DNA of 64,000 bases from Rathayibacter sp. SD072 (GCF_017355185.1 NZ_JADILJ010000005.1:1-64000), one strand, 5' to 3'. Positions 17,728 through 26,591 are shown, counted from the first letter of the stretch. Notes: generated by a model not told the origin, from the sequence alone. A program made the numbers and translations.

Positions 17728-18953
17728 CAGATGCCCAGCAGCACTTTCTGGAACTCGGCCTGGTAGTCCTTCTCCTCCGACGCGCTGAGCGTGCGGAACA
17801 CGTGCGCCTGCGACAGCGTCTGCTCGTCGGGGAAGATCAGCTGGTTCTCCGCCAGCTCCGGGTCGATGCTCTCCATGGCGTCCTTCGCTCCGTCGACGGG
17901 GGTGATGTAGTTGACCCAGGCGGCCACCTCGGCGGCAACCTCCGGCTCGTAGTAGTAGTTCATGAGGGCTTCCGCGTTGGCCTTCCGCTTCGAGCCCATC
18001 GGCACGACGAACGTGTCGTTCCACAGCGTGCCGCCGGAGTCGGGGAGTGCGAACTCCCACTTGTCGCCCGCCTCCGCGTTGATCAGGGTGATGTCCCCGG
18101 ACCAGCAGATGGCGGCGAGGGTGTCCTCGTTCTGCAGATCGTTGAGGTAGGCGTTGCCCTTGATGTTGCGGATCTGACCGTCGTCGACCTGCTTCCGGAA
18201 GACGTCGATCGCGTTCATGAACTCGTCGTCGCCCCACGATCCGGCGATGTCGGTCCCCTGCGCCTGCATGATCAGGCCGATCGTGTCGCGCATCTCGCTG
18301 AGCACGCCGACGCGTCCGCGCAGCTCCGGATCCCACAGGTCCTCGACGCTCGCCAGCCCGTTCGGCAGCTTCTCCTTGTTCCAGCAGATGCCGGCGAAGC
18401 CCGCCTGCCAGGGGAGCGAGAGGTGGCGGCCCGGATCGAAGTCCGGGTTCGCGAGGGACGGGCTGAGGTTGGCGAGGTTGGGGATGTTGGCGTGGTCCAG
18501 CTCCTGGACGAAGCCGCGGCGGACGAGCCGCGAGACCATCCACTCGGTCAGGCACACGGTGTCGGCGCCGATGTACTGCCCGAGCGCCAGCTGGTCCTTG
18601 ACCTTGCCGTAGTAGGAGTTGTTGTCGTCGACCGCGACGTTGTAGGTGACCGAGATGCCGCTCTGCTCCTCGAAGGCGAGGAGGGTCGGGTACGCGCCGT
18701 CGTCGTCCTCGTCGAGGTAGGCGGGCCAGTTGTCCCAGACGAGCCTGGGGTCGTCGGCGGATCCGTCGGCGGCGGCCGTGGGGGCCGGACGGCTGACCGG
18801 CGCGCACGCGGCGAGCGCGAGGGCGCCCGCCCCGAGACCGAGACCGCCGAGGACCGCGCGACGTGAGAGCATCGCGCGCCGCTCGCGCTCCCGGGAGCGG
18901 GCGACGGCGATCGCCTCGCGGAGAACGGGATCCCTCGGGAGGGGACGGGTCAT
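17727..18953 (-). CDS. potD: Spermidine/putrescine-binding lipoprotein PotD
   Basis: This is the extracellular solute-binding component of the polyamine importer. The N-terminus has a twin-arginine sequence SRRAVLG followed by a hydrophobic stretch and the lipobox LAAC (Cys50), so it may be exported folded by Tat and lipid-anchored. The mature part begins with LVWDNWPAYLDED, like the W-P-Y start of PotD/PotF ligand sites, and includes the WSGDITLIN region. Length of 408 residues is typical. The ATG at 18953 has AGGAG upstream. A good promoter is visible at 19013-19041. Confidence 0.9.
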   Translation of the reverse strand: MTRPLPRDPVLREAIAVARSRERERRAMLSRRAVLGGLGLGAGALALAACAPVSRPAPTAAADGSADDPRLVWDNWPAYLDEDDDGAYPTLLAFEEQSGISVTYNVAVDDNNSYYGKVKDQLALGQYIGADTVCLTEWMVSRLVRRGFVQELDHANIPNLANLSPSLANPDFDPGRHLSLPWQAGFAGICWNKEKLPNGLASVEDLWDPELRGRVGVLSEMRDTIGLIMQAQGTDIAGSWGDDEFMNAIDVFRKQVDDGQIRNIKGNAYLNDLQNEDTLAAICWSGDITLINAEAGDKWEFALPDSGGTLWNDTFVVPMGSKRKANAEALMNYYYEPEVAAEVAAWVNYITPVDGAKDAMESIDPELAENQLIFPDEQTLSQAHVFRTLSASEEKDYQAEFQKVLLGI

Positions 18954-19012
18954 GGCTGCGGCTCCTGACTTCGTCGGTGCGGCGGGAGGCTCACCGGCGT
19001 GAACGTGGGGAA

Positions 19013-19041
19013 ATACTGGCACAGCGCTCGAGGCCTGTCGA
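19013..19041 (-). promoter_or_regulatory. Promoter of the potDABC operon
   Basis: On the minus strand TCGACA (-35, 19036-19041) and CAGTAT (-10, 19013-19018) are separated by exactly 17 bases, about 60 bases before potD. It is the best -35/-10 pair in the window. It separates pot transcription from the ATPase gene upstream. Confidence 0.55.
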
Positions 19042-19080
19042 CGCGCAACAGACGAAACCGGACATTCGGAAACATGATCG

Positions 19081-21813
19081 TCACGAATTCCGCGCTTCGG
19101 AGCCCTCCTGACCACGGATTCCTCCGGTACGGCCGATCTCGGGCACAGCGTCGGGCCACCGCGCCCTGCGGACCTCCCCGTGCTGCTCGACGAGGAAGGA
19201 TCCCGGAGCGCAGAGCGGAGGATCGGGCAGCGGTCCGAGGAGGATCCGCGCCTCCGTCGGCGGGACGTCGAGCACGACCAGCCCGCTCCGACGCGCCAGG
19301 GCGAGGAGTGCGCGAGCGGACGCCCACTCCGCGGCGGTCCCGACGACGACCCCGTCCGGGAGCGCGCCGTCCGAGGCGAGCGCCTCGGGCACCCTGCTGG
19401 TCGCGCACCACGCCAGCATCCGCGACCGCAGCGCGACCGGAGCGTTCGTGACCACGACCACCGGCGCCGCGTCGAGCGGGACGGGCTCCGGCCTCCGCCG
19501 CACCCGGGCGGCGTGCGGGGTCGACGGGGCGAAGACCTGGACCCGTTCCCCGTGCCACCACCCCCCTCCCGGCGGCAGGTCGGGACGGTACGGCTCCCCG
19601 TCCCCGGCGAGCAGCTGGTGCTCCTGCCTGCTCGCGGTGCGCAGCAGGAGGACGTCGTCGACTCCGCCTCGGAGCGCCGCGATCCCGTCCGTCGTCCGGC
19701 GCGCCGACAGCACGATCCTCCGTCGGCCCGAGCGCACCGCCGTCTGCAGGGCCTCGAGCAGTCGTCGCCTCCCCTCGTCGGCGCAGCGGCGCAGCAGCAG
19801 GTCGAGATCGTCGATGACGACGGGCCCCTCGCCTCCCGTGACCGAGTCCCACACCTCCTCGAGGTCGTCGGGACCGAGGACCGCCTGCCCGGGGATCTGC
19901 ACGGCGAGCTGCCGAAGAGCGGTGGAGCGTCCGGAGCCCGCTGCCCCGAGGACGAGGAGCGAGGACCCGGTGAGCTCGACGACGTCCTGCCTCTGCTCAC
20001 TCGGCCTGTCCACGACTCCGAGGAGCAGCCGTCCGGCCTCCGGCGCAGGAGCCGGCAGGAGGAAGGGCAGCGGATCCAGCCACGGACGATGCACCGGCAC
20101 CTCCCGGTCCGCGGGCAGCGCGGCCCGGACCGCGTCGCCCGTGCGGGGCAGTGCCGCTTGCACGAGAGTGCTCCGTCCACCGTGCGAGACGATGCAGCGG
20201 CCCGGAGTGCGGTGCGGGATCCGGGCGGCGGCGTCGCTGCCCACCAGCGATCGCGAATCGGCGGCGTCGTGCACACGAAGAGCGATGCGGAGGCCGCAGT
20301 TGGCGGCGACCGCATCGCGCACGACGCCGACCGGCCGCTGAGTGCACAGCACGAGGTGCACTCCGAGCGACCGGCCTCGGGCGGCGATGTCGGCGAAGGC
20401 CCGGTGCAGATCGGGAGAGCGCTCGAGGACGACCGCGCACTCGTCCACGACCACGACCAGTCGCGCGAGCGCTCCCACGGGCAGCCGCGCGATGTCGGGA
20501 ACCCCTCGCTCAGCCAGCAGCCGCTCGCGGCGGCGCAGCTCGGCGGCGACGCTGGCGAAGGCGCGGTCGGCGCCGTGCTGATCGAGATCGGTGATGACGC
20601 CGGTCACGTGCGGCAGCGTCGCCAGCGGAGCGAAACCCGCGCCGCCCTTGAAATCGGCCAGCAGGAAGGTCACCGCCGCCGGACCGTGCCGCGCCGCGAG
20701 GGCGAGGACCCATGCGACGAGGAGCTCGCTCTTGCCGCTCCCCGTCGTCCCGCCCACGATGGCGTGGGGCCCGTCCGCGACCAGATCGATCTCGACCGCT
20801 CCCGCGGGTCCCGTCCCGAGGACGACCGGCAGCCCGTTCTCGCCGCCCACCCGCTCGAGCGCACCGAGGTCCGACAGGCTCACGGACTCCGGTAGCGCTC
20901 GCTCGCCGGCCCGACCGGCCGAGCGGGCGAGGGCCTCCGCGAACCGCAGCGCCTCGCCGGCCGAGACGTAGGCCACCGCCAGCTCCTCGGCGCGACCCGC
21001 GCTCTCGCGGCCGACGACGCGGTCCGGACCGCGTCCACCGAGCTCCAGGACGCAGCGGCACGACGAAGGGAGTTCGGACGCCGACCTCGCGAGGACGAGC
21101 AGGTCCGCCCCTCCCGCGGGCGTCGCGTCGGCGCCCATCTCCCACACCTGCCACTGGACGACGGACGTCTCCCCTCGCACGTGAGGGGCGGACCGGAGGC
21201 AGTCCCACTCGCGCCCCGGAGGGAGGACGATCCCGAGCTCGTCCGGAGCCACCAGCTCCAGCGCCTGGAGCAGGAGCCCCCGCGCGACGGCCCGCGCGAC
21301 GACGAGCGGCCCGACGATCCCGATGCCGGCCGAGAACGGGACTCGGAGCGGCGCGTCCGCGATCGACCGGATGTCCCCACCCTCCGCCGCGACGACCGTG
21401 CCCCGACCGAGGACCGGCTCGAACTCCCTCGCCCTCCGCCGCCAGCGGGCGTCGGCCGGAAGTCCGCCGCGCAGCACGGCTCTGGCGTCGGGGGCGGCGA
21501 TCCTCATCGCCTCGAGCTCCTCCCGGGCCCGCGCCGCCTGCGCCGCGTCGTAAGCCCGCAGCTCCTGGTCGTACCGCTCCGCCTCCCGCCGCACCGTCCG
21601 ACGCCGGACCCTCGCCGCGTCCAGGGAGGAGGCGATCACCACGACCGGGCCGAGCGCGGCGAAGGCGAGCATCATCGGCGAGCGGGTGACCGCGTACAGC
21701 ACGACCGCCGAGAGGACGGGGGCGAGCGCCGCGACCCAGGGGAAGGACGGGCGCGCCGGAGCGGAGGGCCGTATCGGAGGGCGGGGTGCTGCCAAGCGGA
21801 TCGGGAGGGTCAT
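19081..21813 (-). CDS. FtsK/SpoIIIE-domain ATPase, EccC-like (orphan)
   Basis: This 910-residue membrane ATPase resembles EccC/YukB secretion ATPases more than the DNA translocase FtsK. Two membrane helices lie at about residues 25-65, followed by a coiled, charged segment. The first ATPase domain has Walker A GGTTGSGKS (354-362) and Walker B VVVVDECA (about 453-460). A second domain has a degenerate P-loop GAAGSGRS (623-630) with Arg in place of the Walker Lys. A further degenerate domain may follow. FtsK gamma-type DNA-recognition domain is not evident. No WXG100 or other type VII genes are nearby. It sits directly downstream of an FHA protein and a PP2C phosphatase on the same strand. Its substrate is unknown. 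Confidence 0.8.
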   Translation of the reverse strand: MTLPIRLAAPRPPIRPSAPARPSFPWVAALAPVLSAVVLYAVTRSPMMLAFAALGPVVVIASSLDAARVRRRTVRREAERYDQELRAYDAAQAARAREELEAMRIAAPDARAVLRGGLPADARWRRRAREFEPVLGRGTVVAAEGGDIRSIADAPLRVPFSAGIGIVGPLVVARAVARGLLLQALELVAPDELGIVLPPGREWDCLRSAPHVRGETSVVQWQVWEMGADATPAGGADLLVLARSASELPSSCRCVLELGGRGPDRVVGRESAGRAEELAVAYVSAGEALRFAEALARSAGRAGERALPESVSLSDLGALERVGGENGLPVVLGTGPAGAVEIDLVADGPHAIVGGTTGSGKSELLVAWVLALAARHGPAAVTFLLADFKGGAGFAPLATLPHVTGVITDLDQHGADRAFASVAAELRRRERLLAERGVPDIARLPVGALARLVVVVDECAVVLERSPDLHRAFADIAARGRSLGVHLVLCTQRPVGVVRDAVAANCGLRIALRVHDAADSRSLVGSDAAARIPHRTPGRCIVSHGGRSTLVQAALPRTGDAVRAALPADREVPVHRPWLDPLPFLLPAPAPEAGRLLLGVVDRPSEQRQDVVELTGSSLLVLGAAGSGRSTALRQLAVQIPGQAVLGPDDLEEVWDSVTGGEGPVVIDDLDLLLRRCADEGRRRLLEALQTAVRSGRRRIVLSARRTTDGIAALRGGVDDVLLLRTASRQEHQLLAGDGEPYRPDLPPGGGWWHGERVQVFAPSTPHAARVRRRPEPVPLDAAPVVVVTNAPVALRSRMLAWCATSRVPEALASDGALPDGVVVGTAAEWASARALLALARRSGLVVLDVPPTEARILLGPLPDPPLCAPGSFLVEQHGEVRRARWPDAVPEIGRTGGIRGQEGSEARNS

Positions 21814-21850
21814 CCCCCCATCAGAACGGAGGACGCCCGCGCGTGGGAGG

Positions 21851-22444
21851 TCAGCGGGTGATCGGGGGACGGCTGGTGCCTGTGGAGGAGCCGTCGACCC
21901 GCTCGACGGCCATCTCGACGGAGGAGAGCAGCACCCGGCTGCCGATCTTCGCCCGGTAGCGGCGCCCCGCCTCCAGCGGGAGCGGTGCCTGCGTCGGAGC
22001 GACCAGCACCGTGCCGTTCGCCGACCACCGGTCCCTCACCCACAGCCCGCCCTCGTCGAAGCCGAACTCGAGGTGCGTCTTCGACAGCGACCGGGTCTCG
22101 TCGGGGATCGCGAGGATGTGGCGCACGTTCTCGCCGGGATCCGGCAGCGGCTGCCGTCCGACGAGTCCCGTGCCCGTCACGATCGCGTGATGACCGGTCC
22201 CGAAGGACAGGCGGACGAGGCCCTGGACCGGAGGGGCGAGAGGCGCGCCGGGTGCCGGTCGGCGGTGGCGCCCCGGCGCGAGCCCGGGCAGCCAGGCGCG
22301 GCGCGAGGGATCGAGCACCGTCGTGTCGCCGGACGACGTCGGGCTGGAGAGCCCGGGGGTCGCGTGCGTCGCCACCGGGCTGCCGCACTCGCCGCAGAGG
22401 ATCGCGCCCGAGGCGAGGGTGGAGCCACACGTGCTGCAGATCAC
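21851..22444 (-). CDS. Zinc-ribbon FHA-domain protein
   Basis: The 197-residue protein starts with a zinc ribbon (Cys3, Cys6, Cys17, Cys20), followed by a flexible Pro/Ala linker and a C-terminal forkhead-associated domain. The FHA motifs GR, SKTH and NGT appear in order within about residues 95-165, so it should bind phosphothreonine peptides. I chose GTG 22444 because it starts exactly at the zinc ribbon. An open frame continues upstream without homology. Between a PP2C phosphatase and an EccC-like ATPase, it may couple Ser/Thr phosphorylation to the ATPase; this is inference. Confidence 0.8.
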   Translation of the reverse strand: MICSTCGSTLASGAILCGECGSPVATHATPGLSSPTSSGDTTVLDPSRRAWLPGLAPGRHRRPAPGAPLAPPVQGLVRLSFGTGHHAIVTGTGLVGRQPLPDPGENVRHILAIPDETRSLSKTHLEFGFDEGGLWVRDRWSANGTVLVAPTQAPLPLEAGRRYRAKIGSRVLLSSVEMAVERVDGSSTGTSRPPITR

Positions 22445-22509
22445 CGAGAACGCCCTTTCCGTCCTCCATGCTATCCGGCGTCCGCCGCCCACCGCCCGGA
22501 CGGCGAGGA

Positions 22510-23319
22510 TCAGCCCGGTTCGCCCGTGACGTCGAGCACGTCCACCACGATGACGGTGACGTTGTCCCGGCCGCCGTTCTCGAGCGCGGCGTCCATCAGA
22601 GCGTCGACCGCGTCCTGCGCACTCGTGGTCGAGGAGAGGAGGTGCTCGAGACCCGCGTCCGTCAGCTCCTTCGTCAGTCCGTCGGAGCAGAGCAGAAGCC
22701 GCGAGGGCGCGATCACCGGCACGAGCCGGTAGTCGGGGACGGGAGCCTCGTGGAAGCCGACGGCCCTCGTGATCACGTTGCTGTGCGGATGCACGTCGGC
22801 CTCGTCGCGCGAGATCAGCCCGGCGTCGACCAGTTCCTGCACGACCGAGTGGTCGACGGTCAGCTGCACCAGCGACCCCTGGACCCACAGGTACACCCGG
22901 GAGTCGCCGATGTTGAAGACCGACCAGTAGGGCTCGCCTCCGACGGCGGTCAGCGCCGCTCCGGTGACGGTCGTGCCGGTGCCGCGGTCGGCCGACTGCG
23001 ACTGGCGCGCGATGTCGCTCACGGCGTCCCGCAGAGCCCGGTCGATCTCCTCGGCGCCGACCGTCGCTCCGGTCGCCGCCGTCGAGAGCCGGGAGACGAC
23101 GGCGTCGCTCGCCACCTCGCCCGCCGCGTGGCCGCCCATGCCGTCGGCGACCGCGAAGAGCGGGGACTTCGCCAGGTAGCTGTCCTCGTTGCCGCTGCGG
23201 ACGTGGCCGGTGTGCGTCCTCGCGGCCCAGCCCAGCGTCACCTCCGCCGACGGCGCATCGGAGCTCCACGCCGAGACGGGGACGGTGACGGAGGCGCGGC
23301 CGCGGCCGATCTGCGTCAT
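22510..23319 (-). CDS. PP2C-family Ser/Thr protein phosphatase
   Basis: This is a soluble metal-dependent phosphatase of 269 residues that reverses Hanks-type kinase phosphorylation. Motifs appear in order: SGNEDSYL, VADGMGGHAAGE, NIGDSRVYL, LCSDGLT and DNVTVIVVDV, giving the full set of metal-binding aspartates. It lacks the membrane helix and extracellular part of PstP. The ATG at 23319 has GAGGAGA upstream. The FHA gene begins 65 bases downstream. No kinase gene lies in this window, so the cognate kinase must be elsewhere. Confidence 0.92.
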   Translation of the reverse strand: MTQIGRGRASVTVPVSAWSSDAPSAEVTLGWAARTHTGHVRSGNEDSYLAKSPLFAVADGMGGHAAGEVASDAVVSRLSTAATGATVGAEEIDRALRDAVSDIARQSQSADRGTGTTVTGAALTAVGGEPYWSVFNIGDSRVYLWVQGSLVQLTVDHSVVQELVDAGLISRDEADVHPHSNVITRAVGFHEAPVPDYRLVPVIAPSRLLLCSDGLTKELTDAGLEHLLSSTTSAQDAVDALMDAALENGGRDNVTVIVVDVLDVTGEPG

Positions 23320-23407
23320 CGCGTCTCCTCGTCTGCGCTGCACCGCCCGCGAGCGGCGGAGGACCCTCCGATGCTACTTGCTGACGACGGGGCGGCAGAG
23401 CGCTCTC

Positions 23408-23427
23408 CCGGCCGAGCGCGCGGCCGG
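23408..23427. promoter_or_regulatory. Inverted repeat in the PP2C/asnC divergent region
   Basis: CCGGCCG-AGCGCG-CGGCCGG is a perfect 7-bp dyad in the 230-base gap between divergent genes. It could be an operator for the AsnC-type regulator or a hairpin. I see no second copy. Confidence 0.3.
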
Positions 23428-23514
23428 AGGCGACCGCCCCGGGAGCGGGTCGCACTGCTTCTCCGGACGACGGTGGAATCCGTGCACGGACGGGGGCCGA
23501 GCGTGCGGATTCAC

Positions 23515-23543
23515 TTGCCGCGGTACCTCTTGACTGCCAGGAT
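23515..23543 (+). promoter_or_regulatory. Promoter of the asnC-aminotransferase operon (leaderless)
   Basis: TTGCCG (23515-23520) and CAGGAT (23538-23543) are separated by 17 bases. The -10 ends six bases before the ATG, so the mRNA would start at about the first codon. Confidence 0.45.
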
Positions 23544-23549
23544 CGTCGC

Positions 23550-24029
23550 ATGAGCCCCAACCGTCCTCCTTCACAGCGCCCCGTCCAGCTCGACGACGTG
23601 TCGAAGGCGATCATCGAGCAGCTGCAGGCCGACGGGCGCCGCTCGTACGCCGAGATCGGCAAGGCCGTCGGTCTGAGCGAGGCAGCGGTCCGCCAGCGGG
23701 TGCAGAAGCTCACCGAATCCGGCGTGATGCAGATCGTCGCCGTCACGGATCCGATGCAGCTCGGCTTCTACCGTCAGGCGATGATCGGCGTCCGTGTCAC
23801 CGGTGACACGCGCGACGTCGCCGACCGCCTCGCCGCGATCCCGGCCGTCGACTACGTGGTCCTCACCGCGGGCACCTTCGACATCCTCGCCGAGGTCGTC
23901 TGCGAGAACGACGACGACCTCATCGCCCTCCTCAATCAGGAGATCCGCTCGCTGCCGGGAGTCCTCTCGACCGAGACCTTCGTCTATCTCAAGCTCCACA
24001 AGCAGTTCTACAACTGGGGAACGCGGTAA
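23550..24029 (+). CDS. Lrp/AsnC family transcriptional regulator
   Basis: This 159-residue regulator has an N-terminal winged helix (LDDVSKAIIEQLQADGRRSY to QRVQKLTESGVM) and a C-terminal RAM ligand-binding domain (about residues 75-150). Lrp/AsnC proteins respond to amino acids and often regulate adjacent catabolic genes. Here the aminotransferase gene starts three bases after its stop codon, so they form an operon and the protein likely controls it, perhaps autoregulating. The effector, possibly an amine or amino acid, is unknown. Confidence 0.92.
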   Translation: MSPNRPPSQRPVQLDDVSKAIIEQLQADGRRSYAEIGKAVGLSEAAVRQRVQKLTESGVMQIVAVTDPMQLGFYRQAMIGVRVTGDTRDVADRLAAIPAVDYVVLTAGTFDILAEVVCENDDDLIALLNQEIRSLPGVLSTETFVYLKLHKQFYNWGTR

Positions 24030-24032
24030 GCC

Positions 24033-25475
24033 ATGACCGATACAGCCTTTTCCACCGACGCCCTCGAGTCGGGCGACGCCGTCAGCGGCACCGACGCACC
24101 GAGCGGGGTCGACGACGCCGCGCTCCAGAAGAAGGCGAAGGACCACCTCTGGATGCACTTCACCCGGCAGTCCGTGATGGACTCGGGCGCCGGCGTCCCC
24201 ATCATCACGCGGGGCGAGGGCCACCACATCTGGGACAGCACCGGCCGCAAGTACTTCGACGGCCTGTCCGGCCTGTTCGTCGTCAACGCGGGCCACGGGC
24301 GGCGCCGCCTCGCCGAGGCCGCCGCCAAGCAGGCGTCCGAGCTGTCCTTCTTCCCCCTGTGGTCCTACGCGACCCCCTCCGCCATCGAGCTGGCGGACCG
24401 TCTGGCCGACCACGCGCCGGGCGATCTCAACCGGGTCTTCTTCTCGACCGGAGGAGGCGAGGCCGTCGAGACGGCCTTCAAGCTCGCGAAGCACTTCTGG
24501 AAGCTCCAGGGCAAGCCCGGCAAGCACAAGGTGATCTCGCGCTCCGTCGCCTACCACGGCACTCCGCAGGGAGCTCTCGCCATCACCGGCATCCCCGCGA
24601 TGAAGTCGATGTTCGAGCCGCTGGTCCCCGGAGGATTCCGCGTGCCCAACACGAACTTCTACCGGGCCCCGCAGCACGGGGACGACCTCGAGGCGTTCGG
24701 CGTGTGGGCAGCGGACAGGATCGAGGAGATGATCGAGTTCGAGGGTCCGGACACCGTCGCCGCGGTGTTCCTGGAGCCGGTGCAGAACTCGGGAGGCTGC
24801 TTCCCGCCCCCTCCCGGCTACTTCCAGAGGGTGCGCGAGATCTGCGACCGCCACGACGTCCTGCTCGTCTCGGACGAGGTGATCTGCGCCTTCGGCCGGA
24901 TCGGGCACATGTTCGCGTGCGACGAGTACGGCTACGTCCCGGACATGATCACCTGCGCGAAGGGGATGACGAGCGGCTACTCCCCCATCGGAGCGACCAT
25001 CGTCAGCGACCGCGTCTACGAGCCCTTCCGGCACGGCCAGGTGTCGTTCCCGCACGGCTACACCTTCGGCGGGCACCCGGTGTCGGCGGCGGTCGCGCTC
25101 GAGAACCTCGACATCTTCGAGGAGGAGAGGCTCAACGAGCGCGTCCGCGAGAACTCGCCCGTGTTCCGCTCGACGCTCGAGAAGCTGCTCGATCTGCCGA
25201 TCGTCGGCGATGTGCGCGGAGCCGGGTACTTCTTCGGCATCGAGCTCGTGAAGGACAAGGCGACGAAGGAGACCTTCGACGAGGACGAGTCCGAGCGGCT
25301 GCTCCGAGGGTTCCTGTCGAAGGCGCTCTTCGACGCTGGCCTGTACTGCCGCGCCGATGATCGGGGCGACCCGGTGGTGCAGCTCGCGCCGCCGCTCACC
25401 GTCGGCCCGAAGGAGTTCGACGAGATCGAGCAGATCCTGCGCGGCGTCCTCACGGAGGCGTGGTCGCGGCTCTGA
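24033..25475 (+). CDS. Class III aminotransferase, putrescine/omega-amino-acid:pyruvate type
   Basis: This PLP enzyme of 480 residues belongs to the class III omega-aminotransferases. It has FFSTGGGEAVETAFKLAKHF (phosphate-binding region), VSDEVICAFGRIG (Asp contacting the PLP ring) and the catalytic Lys in ITCAKGMTSGYSP. The DHLWMHFTRQ start is typical of actinobacterial putrescine- or beta-alanine:pyruvate-type enzymes. The AsnC regulator upstream and the potDABC and gabT genes nearby point to polyamine degradation, with GABA passed to GabT. The exact amine substrate is inferred. No aldehyde dehydrogenase gene is in the window. Confidence 0.85.
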   Translation: MTDTAFSTDALESGDAVSGTDAPSGVDDAALQKKAKDHLWMHFTRQSVMDSGAGVPIITRGEGHHIWDSTGRKYFDGLSGLFVVNAGHGRRRLAEAAAKQASELSFFPLWSYATPSAIELADRLADHAPGDLNRVFFSTGGGEAVETAFKLAKHFWKLQGKPGKHKVISRSVAYHGTPQGALAITGIPAMKSMFEPLVPGGFRVPNTNFYRAPQHGDDLEAFGVWAADRIEEMIEFEGPDTVAAVFLEPVQNSGGCFPPPPGYFQRVREICDRHDVLLVSDEVICAFGRIGHMFACDEYGYVPDMITCAKGMTSGYSPIGATIVSDRVYEPFRHGQVSFPHGYTFGGHPVSAAVALENLDIFEEERLNERVRENSPVFRSTLEKLLDLPIVGDVRGAGYFFGIELVKDKATKETFDEDESERLLRGFLSKALFDAGLYCRADDRGDPVVQLAPPLTVGPKEFDEIEQILRGVLTEAWSRL

Positions 25476-25480
25476 GCGAC

Positions 25481-25510
25481 GAGCGCGCCGCGGAGTCACG
25501 CGGCGCGCTC
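25481..25510. terminator. Bidirectional terminator overlapping the DUF4192 stop codon
   Basis: GAGCGCGCCGCG and CGCGGCGCGCTC form a perfect 12-bp stem with a six-base loop. The loop contains the stop codon of the convergent DUF4192 gene. It can end both transcripts. Confidence 0.7.
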
Positions 25511-26362
25511 CTGCCCGACCAGCCACGGTGAGCGCTCCCCGCGCCCGAGTGCCGCGAGCAGTCGCCGTGCGCTCTCCTCGTGCGGATCCGTCCGTCCCGC
25601 CTCCCCTGCCACGCGCGCGGCCTCCTCAGGATCGCCTGTGGACCAGTGCAGGACGGCGAGCAGGACGAGCACCGCGGCCCGCTCGGTCCTCGGAGTGAGC
25701 TCGGCCACCGCCGCGACGAGGGTGATGGCCGAGAGGAGTGCGGCCCGCGGCGTCACCGCACGCGGCTGGGAGACCAGCGAGAGGGCATGGCCGACCCAAC
25801 CGGGACGCTGCGCACTGACGATCAGCGCGGCCGTCAGAGCAGGTCTCGGGAGGCGGGCTCCGCCCTCCGCGGTTCGCCGCAGCAGCCCGTCGACACTGCC
25901 CCGGAGACGCGCGGGCAGCTCCGCTCGAGGATGACGGTCGAGCAGCGCGTCGACGTGCTCCGAGACCGACCGCGCCTGCTCCGGCGCCTCCCCGATCGCA
26001 CCGGTGGAGGATCCGTCGATCGGACCGTCGTCCGCGTCGAGGACCTGGACCACGTCGACCGACAGCTCCCGAGCCCGTCCCCGGAGCGCTGCCGCGACTC
26101 CCTCGCCTCTGCGCGCGCTCGAGGTGTAGACGACGGCGACGACCGAGTCCGCCCGACCGAACCGTCCGAGCGCCCCGAGGAACGCCCCGACCGAGGGAAC
26201 AGGGTCTCCGCAGGGCAGGTCGAAGCGCATGGCTCCGGTCGTCGACCCGTCCCGCACCGGCAGCAGGACGACGCTCTCGCGAGGACGGAAGCCGACGAGT
26301 CGCGGCACCTGTGCGAGGGCTCGGCGGTGGAGGAAGGAGGCGGTGGTGTCGTGGAGAGTCAT
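25496..26362 (-). CDS. DUF4192 domain protein
   Basis: This 288-residue protein matches the actinobacterial DUF4192 family. It opens with a short stretch leading into VPRLVGFRPRESVVLLPVRD, the conserved family beginning. The rest is Ala/Arg-rich helical sequence with no catalytic motif I recognise and no signal peptide, so it is probably cytoplasmic. Its function is unknown. CACTCT lies six bases before the ATG, implying a leaderless mRNA. It is divergent from ogt. Confidence 0.75.
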   Translation of the reverse strand: MTLHDTTASFLHRRALAQVPRLVGFRPRESVVLLPVRDGSTTGAMRFDLPCGDPVPSVGAFLGALGRFGRADSVVAVVYTSSARRGEGVAAALRGRARELSVDVVQVLDADDGPIDGSSTGAIGEAPEQARSVSEHVDALLDRHPRAELPARLRGSVDGLLRRTAEGGARLPRPALTAALIVSAQRPGWVGHALSLVSQPRAVTPRAALLSAITLVAAVAELTPRTERAAVLVLLAVLHWSTGDPEEAARVAGEAGRTDPHEESARRLLAALGRGERSPWLVGQERAA

Positions 26363-26368
26363 GGCTGC

Positions 26369-26374
26369 AGAGTG
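26369..26374 (-). promoter_or_regulatory. -10-like CACTCT, DUF4192 gene (leaderless type)
   Basis: CACTCT on the minus strand is six bases before the ATG. The divergent ogt gene has TACTCT at the same distance. Confidence 0.3.
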
Positions 26375-26591
26375 GCGGGCCGCACGCGGCGCCGCTCGTC
26401 CGCTCGGCCGCCTCCGAAGACGGCCGGGCCGAAGGCGCTCCTGTGGAGGAGTCCCGGCCGCCCGCTGCGCCCTCTTCTCCGATGAGCGCGTGCGGCGCCA
26501 CACCGCACTCCCCTGGCTCCTCCCCACACGCCCTCCGCCCGACCTGTGCACCGATGTCCGATTCCCGCCGGTCGCGGCGGGGACCCGTCGG

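Noticed and set aside
14736-18953. The transporter as an iron(III) or thiamine importer instead of a polyamine importer
   Set aside because: PotD-like N-terminal WDNWPAYLDED and two separate permeases with the potD-A-B-C order, next to amine-catabolic genes, fit polyamines better.
19081-21813. Calling the FtsK-like ATPase the chromosome translocase FtsK or a type VII EccC
   Set aside because: It lacks the four-helix N-terminus and gamma domain of FtsK, and no WXG100, EccB, EccD or EccE genes are nearby.
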